5,125 nt of DNA from Thermoplasmata archaeon (GTDB lineage: Archaea; Thermoplasmatota; Thermoplasmata; Thermoplasmatales; Thermoplasmataceae): contig JAJZZW010000133.1 of NCBI GenBank assembly GCA_021797385.1, forward strand, positions 1 through 5,125. The letters run 5' to 3'. The notes under the pieces are model-generated. The model did not search any database, was not told where the DNA came from, and saw only the letters and a list, made by a program, of their open reading frames with translations. Both the position numbers and the translations under genes were made by a program. Of the stretch, positions 1 through 5,125 are shown piece by piece. Numbering within the stretch: position 1 is the stretch's first letter; each line of letters starts with the position of its first letter.

Positions 1-1142
1 TAAATAAATTGCTTCAGGATAAAAACAACCAGATGGTAGAAAAGCCAGAGGATGCAGATTTAAGCATCATAGGAACATGTGTTGTAATAAAGCATACAGA
101 GGATAAAATGGTAAAACGTATCTCGTCCCTTTCCAGGAATCCAGGTAAAGTGAAGGTGTTAGGATGCCTTGCTACTGTTAATGGGAATACCATAGAATCA
201 GAAAATGTAGAGGTATTGAAACCACGTGAATTTAGGAGTTTTTATGAAGGAGCACTGGATAACATAGAAATTAAATCAGATATATATGATGGGATACCAA
301 TAAATCAGGGCTGTACAGGAAGTTGCAATTTCTGTATATCCCATATAGCTAGGGGGAAACTGCTTTCAAGGCCAGTGGATAAAGTAGTAAATCAGGTAAA
401 CATGGAGCTTGACCGTAATATACGTGAAATCAGGATATCATCACTGGATACAGCTGCATATGGGAAAGATTTGGGTACTGACCTGGCCGATCTTGTAAAT
501 AATATAGTATCAATTGATCGCAATTTTTATCTCCGTGTTGGCATGCTTGAGCCCAGGAATGCATATGACATACTGGATAAGCTCATCGCTGCGTATAATT
601 CAGAGAAAGTATTCAAATTTCTTCATATACCTGTGCAGAGTGCTGAAAATTCTGTGTTGACTGCTATGAATCGGGAATATACCATAGAGGAAGCTGAAAC
701 AGTATTGAGACAGTTTATAGATACATTTCCGGATATGTCAATAGCTACGGATATTATACTGGGGTATTATAACGACTCTAGGGAAGGTTTTGAAAAAACT
801 CTTAAATTCCTTGAAAATTATAGCCCAGATATTATCAACGTTACCAGGTTTTCCCCCAGGCCATATACAAAAGATTATAGTAAAATGCCTCTTAACTCCA
901 ATCTTCTCAAAGGATGGTCACGTGAAATAATAGACCTGCACCGTATACAGATAGAGAAAAAACTTGATCACTTTCTTGGCCGGGAGGAAAAGGTTATGGT
1001 TACTGAGGAGGGCAAAAACGGTACTATGGTTGCCAGGGATATCAATTACCGCCCTGTGGTATTAAATAAAAGTTATCAAAAATACACTGACGTTTACTGT
1101 AAAATTATTGGTCATGGAAACAATTATCTTATTGGAGAATAA
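1..1142 (+). CDS. tRNA N6-threonylcarbamoyladenosine (t6A37) methylthiotransferase, archaeal e-MtaB/CDKAL1 type, 5' truncated by window edge
   Basis: Radical-SAM enzyme expected to convert t6A at position 37 of ANN-decoding tRNAs to ms2t6A, stabilising codon-anticodon pairing. Residues are counted from the TTG at base 9. The UPF0004 domain is partial: two of its three cluster cysteines are visible (C24 in IGTC, C53 in LGC), and the first (normally in ETYGC) must lie upstream. The radical-SAM cysteine triad is C102-x3-C106-x2-C109, followed by SHIARGKLLSRP. Also visible are SSLDTAAYGKD (144-154), HIPVQS (206-211), TDIILG (247-252) and RFSPRPYT (280-287). A C-terminal TRAM domain (about 319-375) contains the family-like YRPVV. 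The frame is open to base 1 and residues upstream of the TTG fit the family, so that TTG is not the true start; roughly 20 or more residues are missing. Position 252 onward reads GYYNDS where relatives usually have GFPGET or similar. The 3' end overlaps convergent dph2 by 19 bp. Family assignment is strong; the exact tRNA substrate is inferred from the family. Confidence 0.93.
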   Translation, partial: NKLLQDKNNQMVEKPEDADLSIIGTCVVIKHTEDKMVKRISSLSRNPGKVKVLGCLATVNGNTIESENVEVLKPREFRSFYEGALDNIEIKSDIYDGIPINQGCTGSCNFCISHIARGKLLSRPVDKVVNQVNMELDRNIREIRISSLDTAAYGKDLGTDLADLVNNIVSIDRNFYLRVGMLEPRNAYDILDKLIAAYNSEKVFKFLHIPVQSAENSVLTAMNREYTIEEAETVLRQFIDTFPDMSIATDIILGYYNDSREGFEKTLKFLENYSPDIINVTRFSPRPYTKDYSKMPLNSNLLKGWSREIIDLHRIQIEKKLDHFLGREEKVMVTEEGKNGTMVARDINYRPVVLNKSYQKYTDVYCKIIGHGNNYLIGE

Positions 1143-2128
1143 GAGTCAACGCCGACTATCTCGTCCATTATATACCTGTCGTTGCTTTTAAATCCAAAGA
1201 GTTGTTCGAATTCTATTGGTGTCAGTATTGGTATTCTGAACTTTTCACCATCATCAATGGAAACTCTAGGGCAGCCGGTAAACACAGCAGCATCGCACAT
1301 CATATTCTCTACATCCATCGGATTTATATTGTCTGCAGTCACTATTATTGCTTCCTTTCCCATGTCCTTTACCTTGCTGTAAATGCTGTATGCCAGTTTT
1401 TTCCTGTACTGGCCAATTTTTGTATCAATAATAATGGCAAATTTTTTTGCGTCCAATGCTGGCTCCATCCTCGCATATCTTTTTCGTAGAAATTTATCAA
1501 TATCGGGCTGTATATTTCTTATGGATTTCTGATTCAGGTCCAGTATGTAGACAGGTTTATCTGTGGACAGCTGTGCACCGATGCCGTGAAAGAGGCCAGT
1601 ACTTACCAGAAGATACGCGTCAACCCTGTTTGCTATGGAATGTGCCGAGCTGAAGTTGCAGCCAAGAACCTGGCCAGGATATTTTAACCTGCCATCAACG
1701 CTGCCTATTATGACGTTGTATCCTAGTTTATCCAGTTTCTCCTGAACATACTGCATTTCTTTATAATACTGTACAGACGAAAGAAGGCCTATGTCTTTGA
1801 TTCCATCATCCCGGAGCACAGAAAAAACGTTATCATCTAATTCTACAGCCTTGTAATAGTATTCTATAAAAATAACAGGTTTTGTATATTTAATATTTGG
1901 AATTTCAGAATGGCCGAACTGGACGATACAGTCCACATCCCGGTAAACTTCCATATTTCCTATGTCACACGCACCGTAAAATGACTGCGAGCTAATAACA
2001 ACTTTAAACTCCTCTGAAAACCTATTGAATAAATTGAACGATTCCGGTTTTAATCCATCCGGAATCTGAAGCAGTATCTTTTCTGCCCCACGGTGCTTTA
2101 ATTCCTTTATTGCCTCTTCTATTTCCAT
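1124..2128 (-). CDS. dph2: Diphthamide biosynthesis protein Dph2 (2-(3-amino-3-carboxypropyl)histidine synthase), archaeal type
   Basis: Catalyses the first step of diphthamide synthesis. A [4Fe-4S] cluster cleaves S-adenosylmethionine in a non-canonical way and transfers the 3-amino-3-carboxypropyl group to a histidine of elongation factor 2. In archaea the enzyme is a cytosolic homodimer. The 334-residue length is normal for the family. The three cluster cysteines are in their expected places, one per domain: C54 in YGACDI, C157 in LGCN and C286 in TGCPRVSIDD, close to C59, C163 and C287 known for the Pyrococcus horikoshii enzyme. Other conserved stretches are QIPDGLK (21-27) and FGHSEIP (71-77). 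The ATG at 2126-2128 is preceded by no Shine-Dalgarno site, but a TATA box is centred about 27 bp upstream, which fits a leaderless mRNA. Only 25 bp separate it from the flavoprotein gene upstream, so read-through from that gene is also possible. The 3' end overlaps the convergent methylthiotransferase gene. I see no defect. Confidence 0.95.
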   Translation of the reverse strand: MEIEEAIKELKHRGAEKILLQIPDGLKPESFNLFNRFSEEFKVVISSQSFYGACDIGNMEVYRDVDCIVQFGHSEIPNIKYTKPVIFIEYYYKAVELDDNVFSVLRDDGIKDIGLLSSVQYYKEMQYVQEKLDKLGYNVIIGSVDGRLKYPGQVLGCNFSSAHSIANRVDAYLLVSTGLFHGIGAQLSTDKPVYILDLNQKSIRNIQPDIDKFLRKRYARMEPALDAKKFAIIIDTKIGQYRKKLAYSIYSKVKDMGKEAIIVTADNINPMDVENMMCDAAVFTGCPRVSIDDGEKFRIPILTPIEFEQLFGFKSNDRYIMDEIVGVDSYSPIR

Positions 2129-2150
2129 TCACAGCTTATCGCTATATATC

Positions 2151-2160
2151 TATTTAAATA
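2151..2160 (-). promoter_or_regulatory. Predicted TATA box of dph2
   Basis: The palindrome TATTTAAATA is centred about 27 bp upstream of the dph2 ATG (first base 2128), which is the archaeal TATA-to-start-site distance, so transcription should begin at or beside the ATG. No Shine-Dalgarno match lies in the 25-bp gap. The box overlaps the TAA stop codon (2154-2156) and last codons of the preceding flavoprotein gene. This is inferred from position and sequence only. Confidence 0.5.
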
Positions 2161-3149
2161 TTAAGACTGGAGCTATGGCCTCCGAACATTGTAGCATTCG
2201 GTGTTAAATATTTCTTTATGAAGTTTATGGCAACATAGGCATTCCCACCATCTATGGCTATTATCGGATGGACCGGCTCGCCTGGCATTGTTGCCACATC
2301 TCCCACTGCAAATATTCCATCTATGTTAGTCTGGAATCCATCATTTACAAGTACATTCCTACCATTTTTACTCATTTCTATATTTACGGATTTAAATGTG
2401 TTTGCCTTCCCCACATGCCCTATGGCAACAATCAGTGAATCAATATTTAATTTCTGGGTGCTCTTATCCTGCACATTTGAAATGGATATGCTTCTAACCT
2501 TATTATCACCTGATATCTCAGTTACCGAGCTGTTCATCATAAGTGATATCTCCTTGTTATTCATTACACTGTCAAGGGTTTTTTCAGCCGCCTTGAACTT
2601 TTCGCTATGGTGAATGACATAGACCTTCTTTGCTGTCCCGGCGAGCTCGCTTGCGTAGTCAAGGGCTGAATCTCCCCCACCGACTATGGCAACCACCTGA
2701 TTCTTGAATCTGTTTATATCCTTTACAGTATATTCCACACCGCGACCCTTAAATTCCTCTTCTCCAGAACACCCTATCTTTCTTGGTGTGAAATCGCCTA
2801 TACCGGTGCATACAAGCACAGCCTTGCATGTGTATGCCTTTTCACCGTTTACCTCTACGGTAAATTTATCCTTACCAGGTATTATATCAGTCACCTTACT
2901 GCTCAATTTTATCTCGCCATCAAATAATTTTGCCTGTTCATACATTTTATCCCTTAGCTCCATGGCGTTTATCCTAGGTATACCCTGGACATCATACACC
3001 ATCTTTTCCGGATAAAGTTCAGGTATCTGTCCCCCTGTGTAATCAAGGGCTTCCAGTGTTACGCTTTTAATATCTCTGAGACCTGCAAGAAACGTGGCAA
3101 ACAGTCCGGTTGGACCTGCTCCTACTATAACAAGATCGTAATCCTCCAT
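2154..3149 (-). CDS. Thioredoxin-reductase-like flavoprotein, probable type 2 ferredoxin-NAD(P)+ reductase
   Basis: Predicted cytosolic FAD enzyme passing electrons between a pyridine nucleotide and ferredoxin. Residues are counted from the ATG at 3149, giving 331 aa. The FAD-binding Rossmann motif is GAGPTG (10-15), followed by TGGQ (38-41) and YPEK (46-49). The nucleotide-binding motif is GGGDSALD (157-164) and the second FAD motif is GIFAVGDVA (278-286). True thioredoxin reductases carry a CxxC just before the GGGDSA domain; here that place reads GRGVEYTVKD (135-144) with no cysteine pair, which matches the YumC-like ferredoxin reductase group. The loop that normally reads HRRDxFRA and binds the NADPH 2'-phosphate is HHSEKFKA (180-187), so coenzyme preference is uncertain. 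The frame extends upstream to a TTG at 3194, but family proteins begin a few residues before YDLVIVGAGP, so I chose the ATG. It lies 59 bp after the metallohydrolase stop and 25 bp before dph2. An NADH-using or other disulfide-independent oxidoreductase is an alternative. Confidence 0.87.
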   Translation of the reverse strand: MEDYDLVIVGAGPTGLFATFLAGLRDIKSVTLEALDYTGGQIPELYPEKMVYDVQGIPRINAMELRDKMYEQAKLFDGEIKLSSKVTDIIPGKDKFTVEVNGEKAYTCKAVLVCTGIGDFTPRKIGCSGEEEFKGRGVEYTVKDINRFKNQVVAIVGGGDSALDYASELAGTAKKVYVIHHSEKFKAAEKTLDSVMNNKEISLMMNSSVTEISGDNKVRSISISNVQDKSTQKLNIDSLIVAIGHVGKANTFKSVNIEMSKNGRNVLVNDGFQTNIDGIFAVGDVATMPGEPVHPIIAIDGGNAYVAINFIKKYLTPNATMFGGHSSSLNI

Positions 3150-3208
3150 GTCACGAATATATATAAACCATACAAAAACTTTGGTATAATCCAATTTGTT
3201 TAGAGGTC

Positions 3209-3958
3209 CTACAGTCTGTAAAGTGTGCTGCCGAAATCCTGTGACGCAGTCTCCATGGATGCATATCTTTTATTTCTGTTGGAAAGATACGCTTTAACCG
3301 TTTCCATTGCAATATCCGGAGTATTATTTTTTTCACTGAGATGGGTAAGTACGATTCTGGTATTATCCGATGCAGAGGCGTATATGGCTTCCGCTGACTG
3401 TTCATTTGAAAGATGCCCGTGCTCACTTCTTATCCTCATTTTGAGCATTTCAGTATACGGTCCGGTTCTTAACATTTCCGGATCATGATTGGCCTCAATA
3501 GCCATTATATCAGATCCCTGCATTGCATCCAGAAGTTCCTGGCTTATTATTCCCAGATCGGAAATCACAGATATTTTTATCCCTCTATTACTTATTATAT
3601 ATACTACCGGGTCCACAGCATCATGATTAACGGAAACCGGCATTACCGTAAAGTTTCCTATTGCTACCTCGCCGCGTATACTATATCCCTTCTCGAGGCG
3701 CATTTTTTCAAGAGTTTTACCCCTGGAATATACATCTGTTTGCAATTTCCGTGATACAGCCCGTACCCCGGAAGAATGATCTGAATGCTCATGGCTTATA
3801 AACATAGATTTTTCCAAGTTCTCTATTCCAAGTTCTGATGTTTTTTCCTGAAATTTCTTGAGGCTGATGCCACAGTCTATTATGATCAGATCATTCTCAT
3901 CCCATATAATAGTGGAGTTTCCCCTGCTTCCCGAGGATAGCATATAGAAATTAAGCAT
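3209..3958 (-). CDS. MBL-fold metallohydrolase, YycJ/WalJ-like
   Basis: Predicted cytosolic metal-dependent hydrolase of the metallo-beta-lactamase fold, in the YycJ/WalJ group (nuclease or phosphodiesterase-like; true substrate unknown in archaea). Counted from the ATG at 3958, it has 249 residues. It opens with LSSGSRGNS (7-15), the group's usual N-terminal motif. The metal-binding signature HEHSDH is at 56-61, with further likely ligands or conserved residues H112 (VNHDAVDP), D134 (SDLG), H158 (EANHDPEMLRTGPY), H182 (GHLSNE) and H206 (LTHLSEKNNTP). The set is complete, so the enzyme should be active. The frame reaches an upstream TTG at 3973, but the ATG at 3958 is preferred because the family starts shortly before LSSGS and because an A/T box lies 26 bp upstream. 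No Shine-Dalgarno site is visible. It is divergent from the small winged-helix gene and is followed after 59 bp by the flavoprotein gene on the same strand. Family is secure; function is inferred. Confidence 0.9.
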   Translation of the reverse strand: MLNFYMLSSGSRGNSTIIWDENDLIIIDCGISLKKFQEKTSELGIENLEKSMFISHEHSDHSSGVRAVSRKLQTDVYSRGKTLEKMRLEKGYSIRGEVAIGNFTVMPVSVNHDAVDPVVYIISNRGIKISVISDLGIISQELLDAMQGSDIMAIEANHDPEMLRTGPYTEMLKMRIRSEHGHLSNEQSAEAIYASASDNTRIVLTHLSEKNNTPDIAMETVKAYLSNRNKRYASMETASQDFGSTLYRL

Positions 3959-3979
3959 AAGCTGTATATGCAATTACTG

Positions 3980-3990
3980 TATATTTTTTT
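3980..3990 (-). promoter_or_regulatory. Predicted TATA-like box of the MBL-fold hydrolase gene
   Basis: Read on the minus strand this is AAAAAAATATA, centred about 26-27 bp upstream of the ATG at 3958. The spacing fits a leaderless transcript and supports that ATG over the TTG at 3973, which would be only about 12 bp from the box. The whole neighbourhood is AT-rich, so chance matches are likely. Confidence 0.35.
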
Positions 3991-4005
3991 ATCCAATTTT
4001 ATTTC

Positions 4006-4023
4006 TAATTATTGATTTAATTA
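4006..4023. promoter_or_regulatory. Candidate operator: paired TAATTA sites in the divergent intergenic region
   Basis: Two copies of the palindrome TAATTA (4006-4011 and 4018-4023) lie 12 bp apart, roughly one helical turn, so both face the same side of the DNA. They sit between the divergent TATA boxes of the metallohydrolase and winged-helix genes, where a regulator could act on both. The flanking sequence is extremely AT-rich and this could be chance; no regulator is assigned. Confidence 0.18.
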
Positions 4024-4033
4024 TATTTATATA

Positions 4034-4041
4034 TTTATATA
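4034..4041 (+). promoter_or_regulatory. Predicted TATA box of the small winged-helix gene
   Basis: TTTATATA is centred about 27 bp upstream of the GTG at 4065, which fits transcription starting at that codon. A second A/T-rich candidate, TTATATTTA at 4021-4029, would instead give a leader of about 13 nt containing the AGGTGA site. Sequence alone cannot choose between them. Confidence 0.45.
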
Positions 4042-4052
4042 AAATATACTAT

Positions 4053-4058
4053 AAGGTG
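4053..4058 (+). promoter_or_regulatory. Shine-Dalgarno site AGGTGA selecting the GTG start at 4065
   Basis: AGGTGA is complementary to the conserved ATCACCTCCT end of archaeal 16S rRNA and lies 6 nt before the GTG at 4065. It includes the other in-frame GTG (4056-4058), so that upstream codon is more likely part of the ribosome-binding site than the start. It is the only convincing Shine-Dalgarno site seen before a gene in this window. Confidence 0.55.
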
Positions 4059-4064
4059 ACTGAA

Positions 4065-4280
4065 GTGTCAGATTTATCAGGCAATGCAGAAAAGATATAC
4101 GATTCATTAAAGGCCATGGGTGCTGTTTCCGAGGGGAAACTGAAAACAGCGGATGATATAATGAAGAAAGTGTCTCTGGGTAAAGGACTTATAAACGCAG
4201 GCCTTAAAGAATTGATGGATAAAAAAATGGTAAAAAGAGTTGCCAGGCAAAAAAGCGCCGGATATTTTATAGTAAAATAG
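4065..4280 (+). CDS. Small basic winged helix-turn-helix DNA-binding protein (hypothetical regulator)
   Basis: A 71-residue protein starting MSDLSGNAEKIYDSL. It looks like a single minimal winged-helix domain: helix 1 about 6-18, a short helix over TADDIMKKVS (28-37), a likely recognition helix over KGLINAGLKELMDKK (40-54), then a two-strand wing MVKRVARQ-to-GYFIVK (55-71). It carries 15 Lys/Arg against 8 Asp/Glu, so it is clearly basic, as expected for DNA binding. There is no ligand domain, cysteine cluster or membrane segment. The GTG at 4065 is chosen over the GTG at 4056 because AGGTGA is correctly spaced before it. It is divergent from the metallohydrolase gene and 102 bp before the DUF373 gene. 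I do not recognise a named family. It could be a local transcription factor or an abundant chromatin-type protein; which of these it is cannot be told from sequence. That it is a real gene is well supported by its start signals and its helix/strand pattern. Confidence 0.75.
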   Translation: MSDLSGNAEKIYDSLKAMGAVSEGKLKTADDIMKKVSLGKGLINAGLKELMDKKMVKRVARQKSAGYFIVK

Positions 4281-4329
4281 TCTTCATTTTCCATAGGCGG
4301 AATCATATTAAATAACCGGCTATTTTATA
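4258..4329 (+). repeat. Short imperfect direct repeat, CCGGnTATTTTATA
   Basis: CCGGATATTTTATA at 4258-4271, within the last codons of the winged-helix gene, recurs as CCGGCTATTTTATA at 4316-4329 in the following spacer: 13 of 14 bases agree and the starts are 58 bp apart. The core is AT-rich, so chance is possible, but the shared CCGG is notable in this base composition. No function is assigned. Confidence 0.3.
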
Positions 4330-4346
4330 TCAAGTAATTGATAAAA

Positions 4347-4354
4347 CTTATATA
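4347..4354 (+). promoter_or_regulatory. Predicted TATA box of the DUF373 gene
   Basis: CTTATATA preceded by the purine-rich GATAAAA (a possible BRE) is centred about 32 bp upstream of the ATG at 4383. The start site would then fall about 5 nt before the ATG, giving a nearly leaderless mRNA. No Shine-Dalgarno match is seen. The rest of the 102-bp spacer holds only the second copy of the 14-bp direct repeat. Confidence 0.45.
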
Positions 4355-4382
4355 GTTACATTTCCTATATTAATCATCAAAC

Positions 4383-5125
4383 ATGACAACTCTGATACTG
4401 AATGTGGACAGGGATAACGATTACGGTATAAAAGCAGGAATAGAGGGACCTGTAACAGGGTATGGTGATTGTTATAATGCTGCATTAAAATTAATTTCAG
4501 TGGATGCAGAGGATTCGGATGCTAATGCACTTTTCGGGACAATAAAACTTTACGAGGATTTAAAGAGGAAAAATGAACATGTGGAAATCGCACTTATTAC
4601 CGGTGACGATGATGTTGGAGCGAAATCAGATGAAATATTGAGCAAACAGCTGGATGATGTCCTGAGTATGGATCATTATGATGATCTGATACTGGTTTCT
4701 GATGGGGCAGAGGATGATTACATCACACCAATAATTTCATCAAGAATAAGGATAAGATATGTAAAACACATACTGGTGAGGCATAATGAGAATATTGAAT
4801 CGCTTTACTATTATATAATAAGAGGAATAAGGGACAAGAAGATAGCCAGAAAATTCACCATACCGGTGGGATTGCTTTTGCTGAGTTACGGTGTATCCCT
4901 ACTAATTTTCACTCTTTACTATATGGTATTAACAAAATCATACATAATAAACCCGGGCACAGGGGCTGTAATGCTGGTAACTATAGTTCTGGGAGCCTAT
5001 TTCGTGGGTAAGGCAGTTGAATTAAACCAGCTGATAATAAAACTCATAGTAAATATGAAGGATTACTCTCAGGAGGCAAAAATTTCTATGCTTTCCTATG
5101 TAGTTTCATTCTTTATTGTCGTAAT
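4383..5125 (+). CDS. DUF373 family archaeal membrane protein, 3' truncated by window edge
   Basis: A conserved archaeal family of unknown function; 247 codons are visible, and the family is usually about 370-400 residues, so roughly a third is missing. The N-terminal soluble domain (1-155) has the hallmark stretches LNVDRDND (6-13), GIEGPVTG (19-26), DAEDSDANALFG (41-52), ITGDDDVGAKSDE (72-84) and LVSDGAEDDY (104-113). Acidic clusters follow predicted beta strands, giving an alpha/beta, nucleotide- or metal-binding look, but this is inference. The stretch RGIRDKKIARKF (147-158) then leads into membrane segments at about 160-182 and 191-209, with a third beginning near 235. The positive residues before the first segment suggest a cytoplasmic N-terminal domain. 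The ATG has a suitably placed TATA box and places VDRDND at its usual N-terminal position. There is no stop codon before the window ends. Family recognition is confident; the function is unknown. Confidence 0.94.
   Translation, partial: MTTLILNVDRDNDYGIKAGIEGPVTGYGDCYNAALKLISVDAEDSDANALFGTIKLYEDLKRKNEHVEIALITGDDDVGAKSDEILSKQLDDVLSMDHYDDLILVSDGAEDDYITPIISSRIRIRYVKHILVRHNENIESLYYYIIRGIRDKKIARKFTIPVGLLLLSYGVSLLIFTLYYMVLTKSYIINPGTGAVMLVTIVLGAYFVGKAVELNQLIIKLIVNMKDYSQEAKISMLSYVVSFFIVV

Noticed and set aside
1182..1653. Plus-strand open frames at 1182-1382, 1202-1489 and 1447-1653
   Set aside because: They lie antisense inside dph2, whose cysteine motifs and family match are complete. Their translations show no recognisable family and no start signals.
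2254..3015. Plus-strand open frames at 2254-2613 and 2704-3015, hydrophobic and Ser/Thr-rich
   Set aside because: They are the antisense of the flavoprotein gene. The membrane-like look comes from reading its coding strand backwards.
3157..3167. TTTATATATAT on the minus strand as a TATA box for the flavoprotein
   Set aside because: It is only about 8-18 bp before the ATG at 3149, so transcription would begin inside the coding region.
3150..3194. N-terminal extension of the flavoprotein from TTG 3194
   Set aside because: The extra 15 residues precede the usual family start, begin with a rare start codon, and run through an A/T-rich promoter-like stretch.
3151..3754. Open frames at 3151-3426 (minus), 3225-3488 (plus) and 3485-3754 (plus)
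   Set aside because: All overlap the well-supported metallohydrolase gene in other frames and show no family features.
4049..4306. Minus-strand open frame of 85 codons opposite the winged-helix gene
   Set aside because: The plus-strand frame has a Shine-Dalgarno site, a TATA box and a coherent winged-helix pattern; the antisense frame has none of these.
1..5125. tRNA, rRNA, CRISPR array, insertion sequence or attachment site
   Set aside because: No cloverleaf, regularly spaced repeat, terminal inverted repeat or transposase-like protein was found, and nearly all the DNA is covered by ordinary core genes.

Overview
This window looks like chromosomal DNA from a moderately AT-rich archaeon, most probably of the Thermoplasmatales (Ferroplasma, Picrophilus or Thermoplasma-like). 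The case rests on several signs. The Dph2 is of the archaeal single-subunit type. The DUF373 membrane protein belongs to a family known essentially from archaea. The tRNA methylthiotransferase is of the archaeal/eukaryal (CDKAL1-like) type. AT-rich TATA boxes sit about 26-28 bp upstream of start codons that mostly lack Shine-Dalgarno sites, which suggests leaderless mRNAs. AGG, ATA and AGA codons are frequent. The genus is an inference; no rRNA or other marker is present.

Layout. On the plus strand, positions 1-1142 hold the 3' part of a radical-SAM tRNA methylthiotransferase gene; its N-terminus lies outside the window. It converges on, and overlaps by 19 bp, a minus-strand series of three genes read from right to left: an MBL-fold metallohydrolase of the YycJ/WalJ type (3958 to 3209), a thioredoxin-reductase-like flavoprotein that fits type 2 ferredoxin-NADP reductase (3149 to 2154) and dph2 (2128 to 1124). 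An AT-rich divergent promoter region of about 106 bp (3959-4064) separates the metallohydrolase gene from a plus-strand gene for a 71-residue basic winged-helix protein (4065-4280). After 102 bp comes a plus-strand DUF373 membrane protein gene (4383 onward), cut by the right edge.

How the genes relate. The first two encode Fe-S, S-adenosylmethionine-using enzymes that modify the translation apparatus: ms2t6A at tRNA position 37 and diphthamide on elongation factor 2. Each supports decoding or translocation fidelity. The flavoprotein could supply or remove reducing equivalents through ferredoxin, but a direct link to the Fe-S enzymes is only inferred from proximity. The metallohydrolase, small DNA-binding protein and DUF373 protein have no proven common pathway. 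The window is mostly ordinary core archaeal genome, with no mobile element, CRISPR array, tRNA or rRNA seen. The best items to follow up are the unusual nucleotide-binding loop of the flavoprotein, the start and promoter of the small winged-helix gene, and the uncharacterised DUF373 protein.
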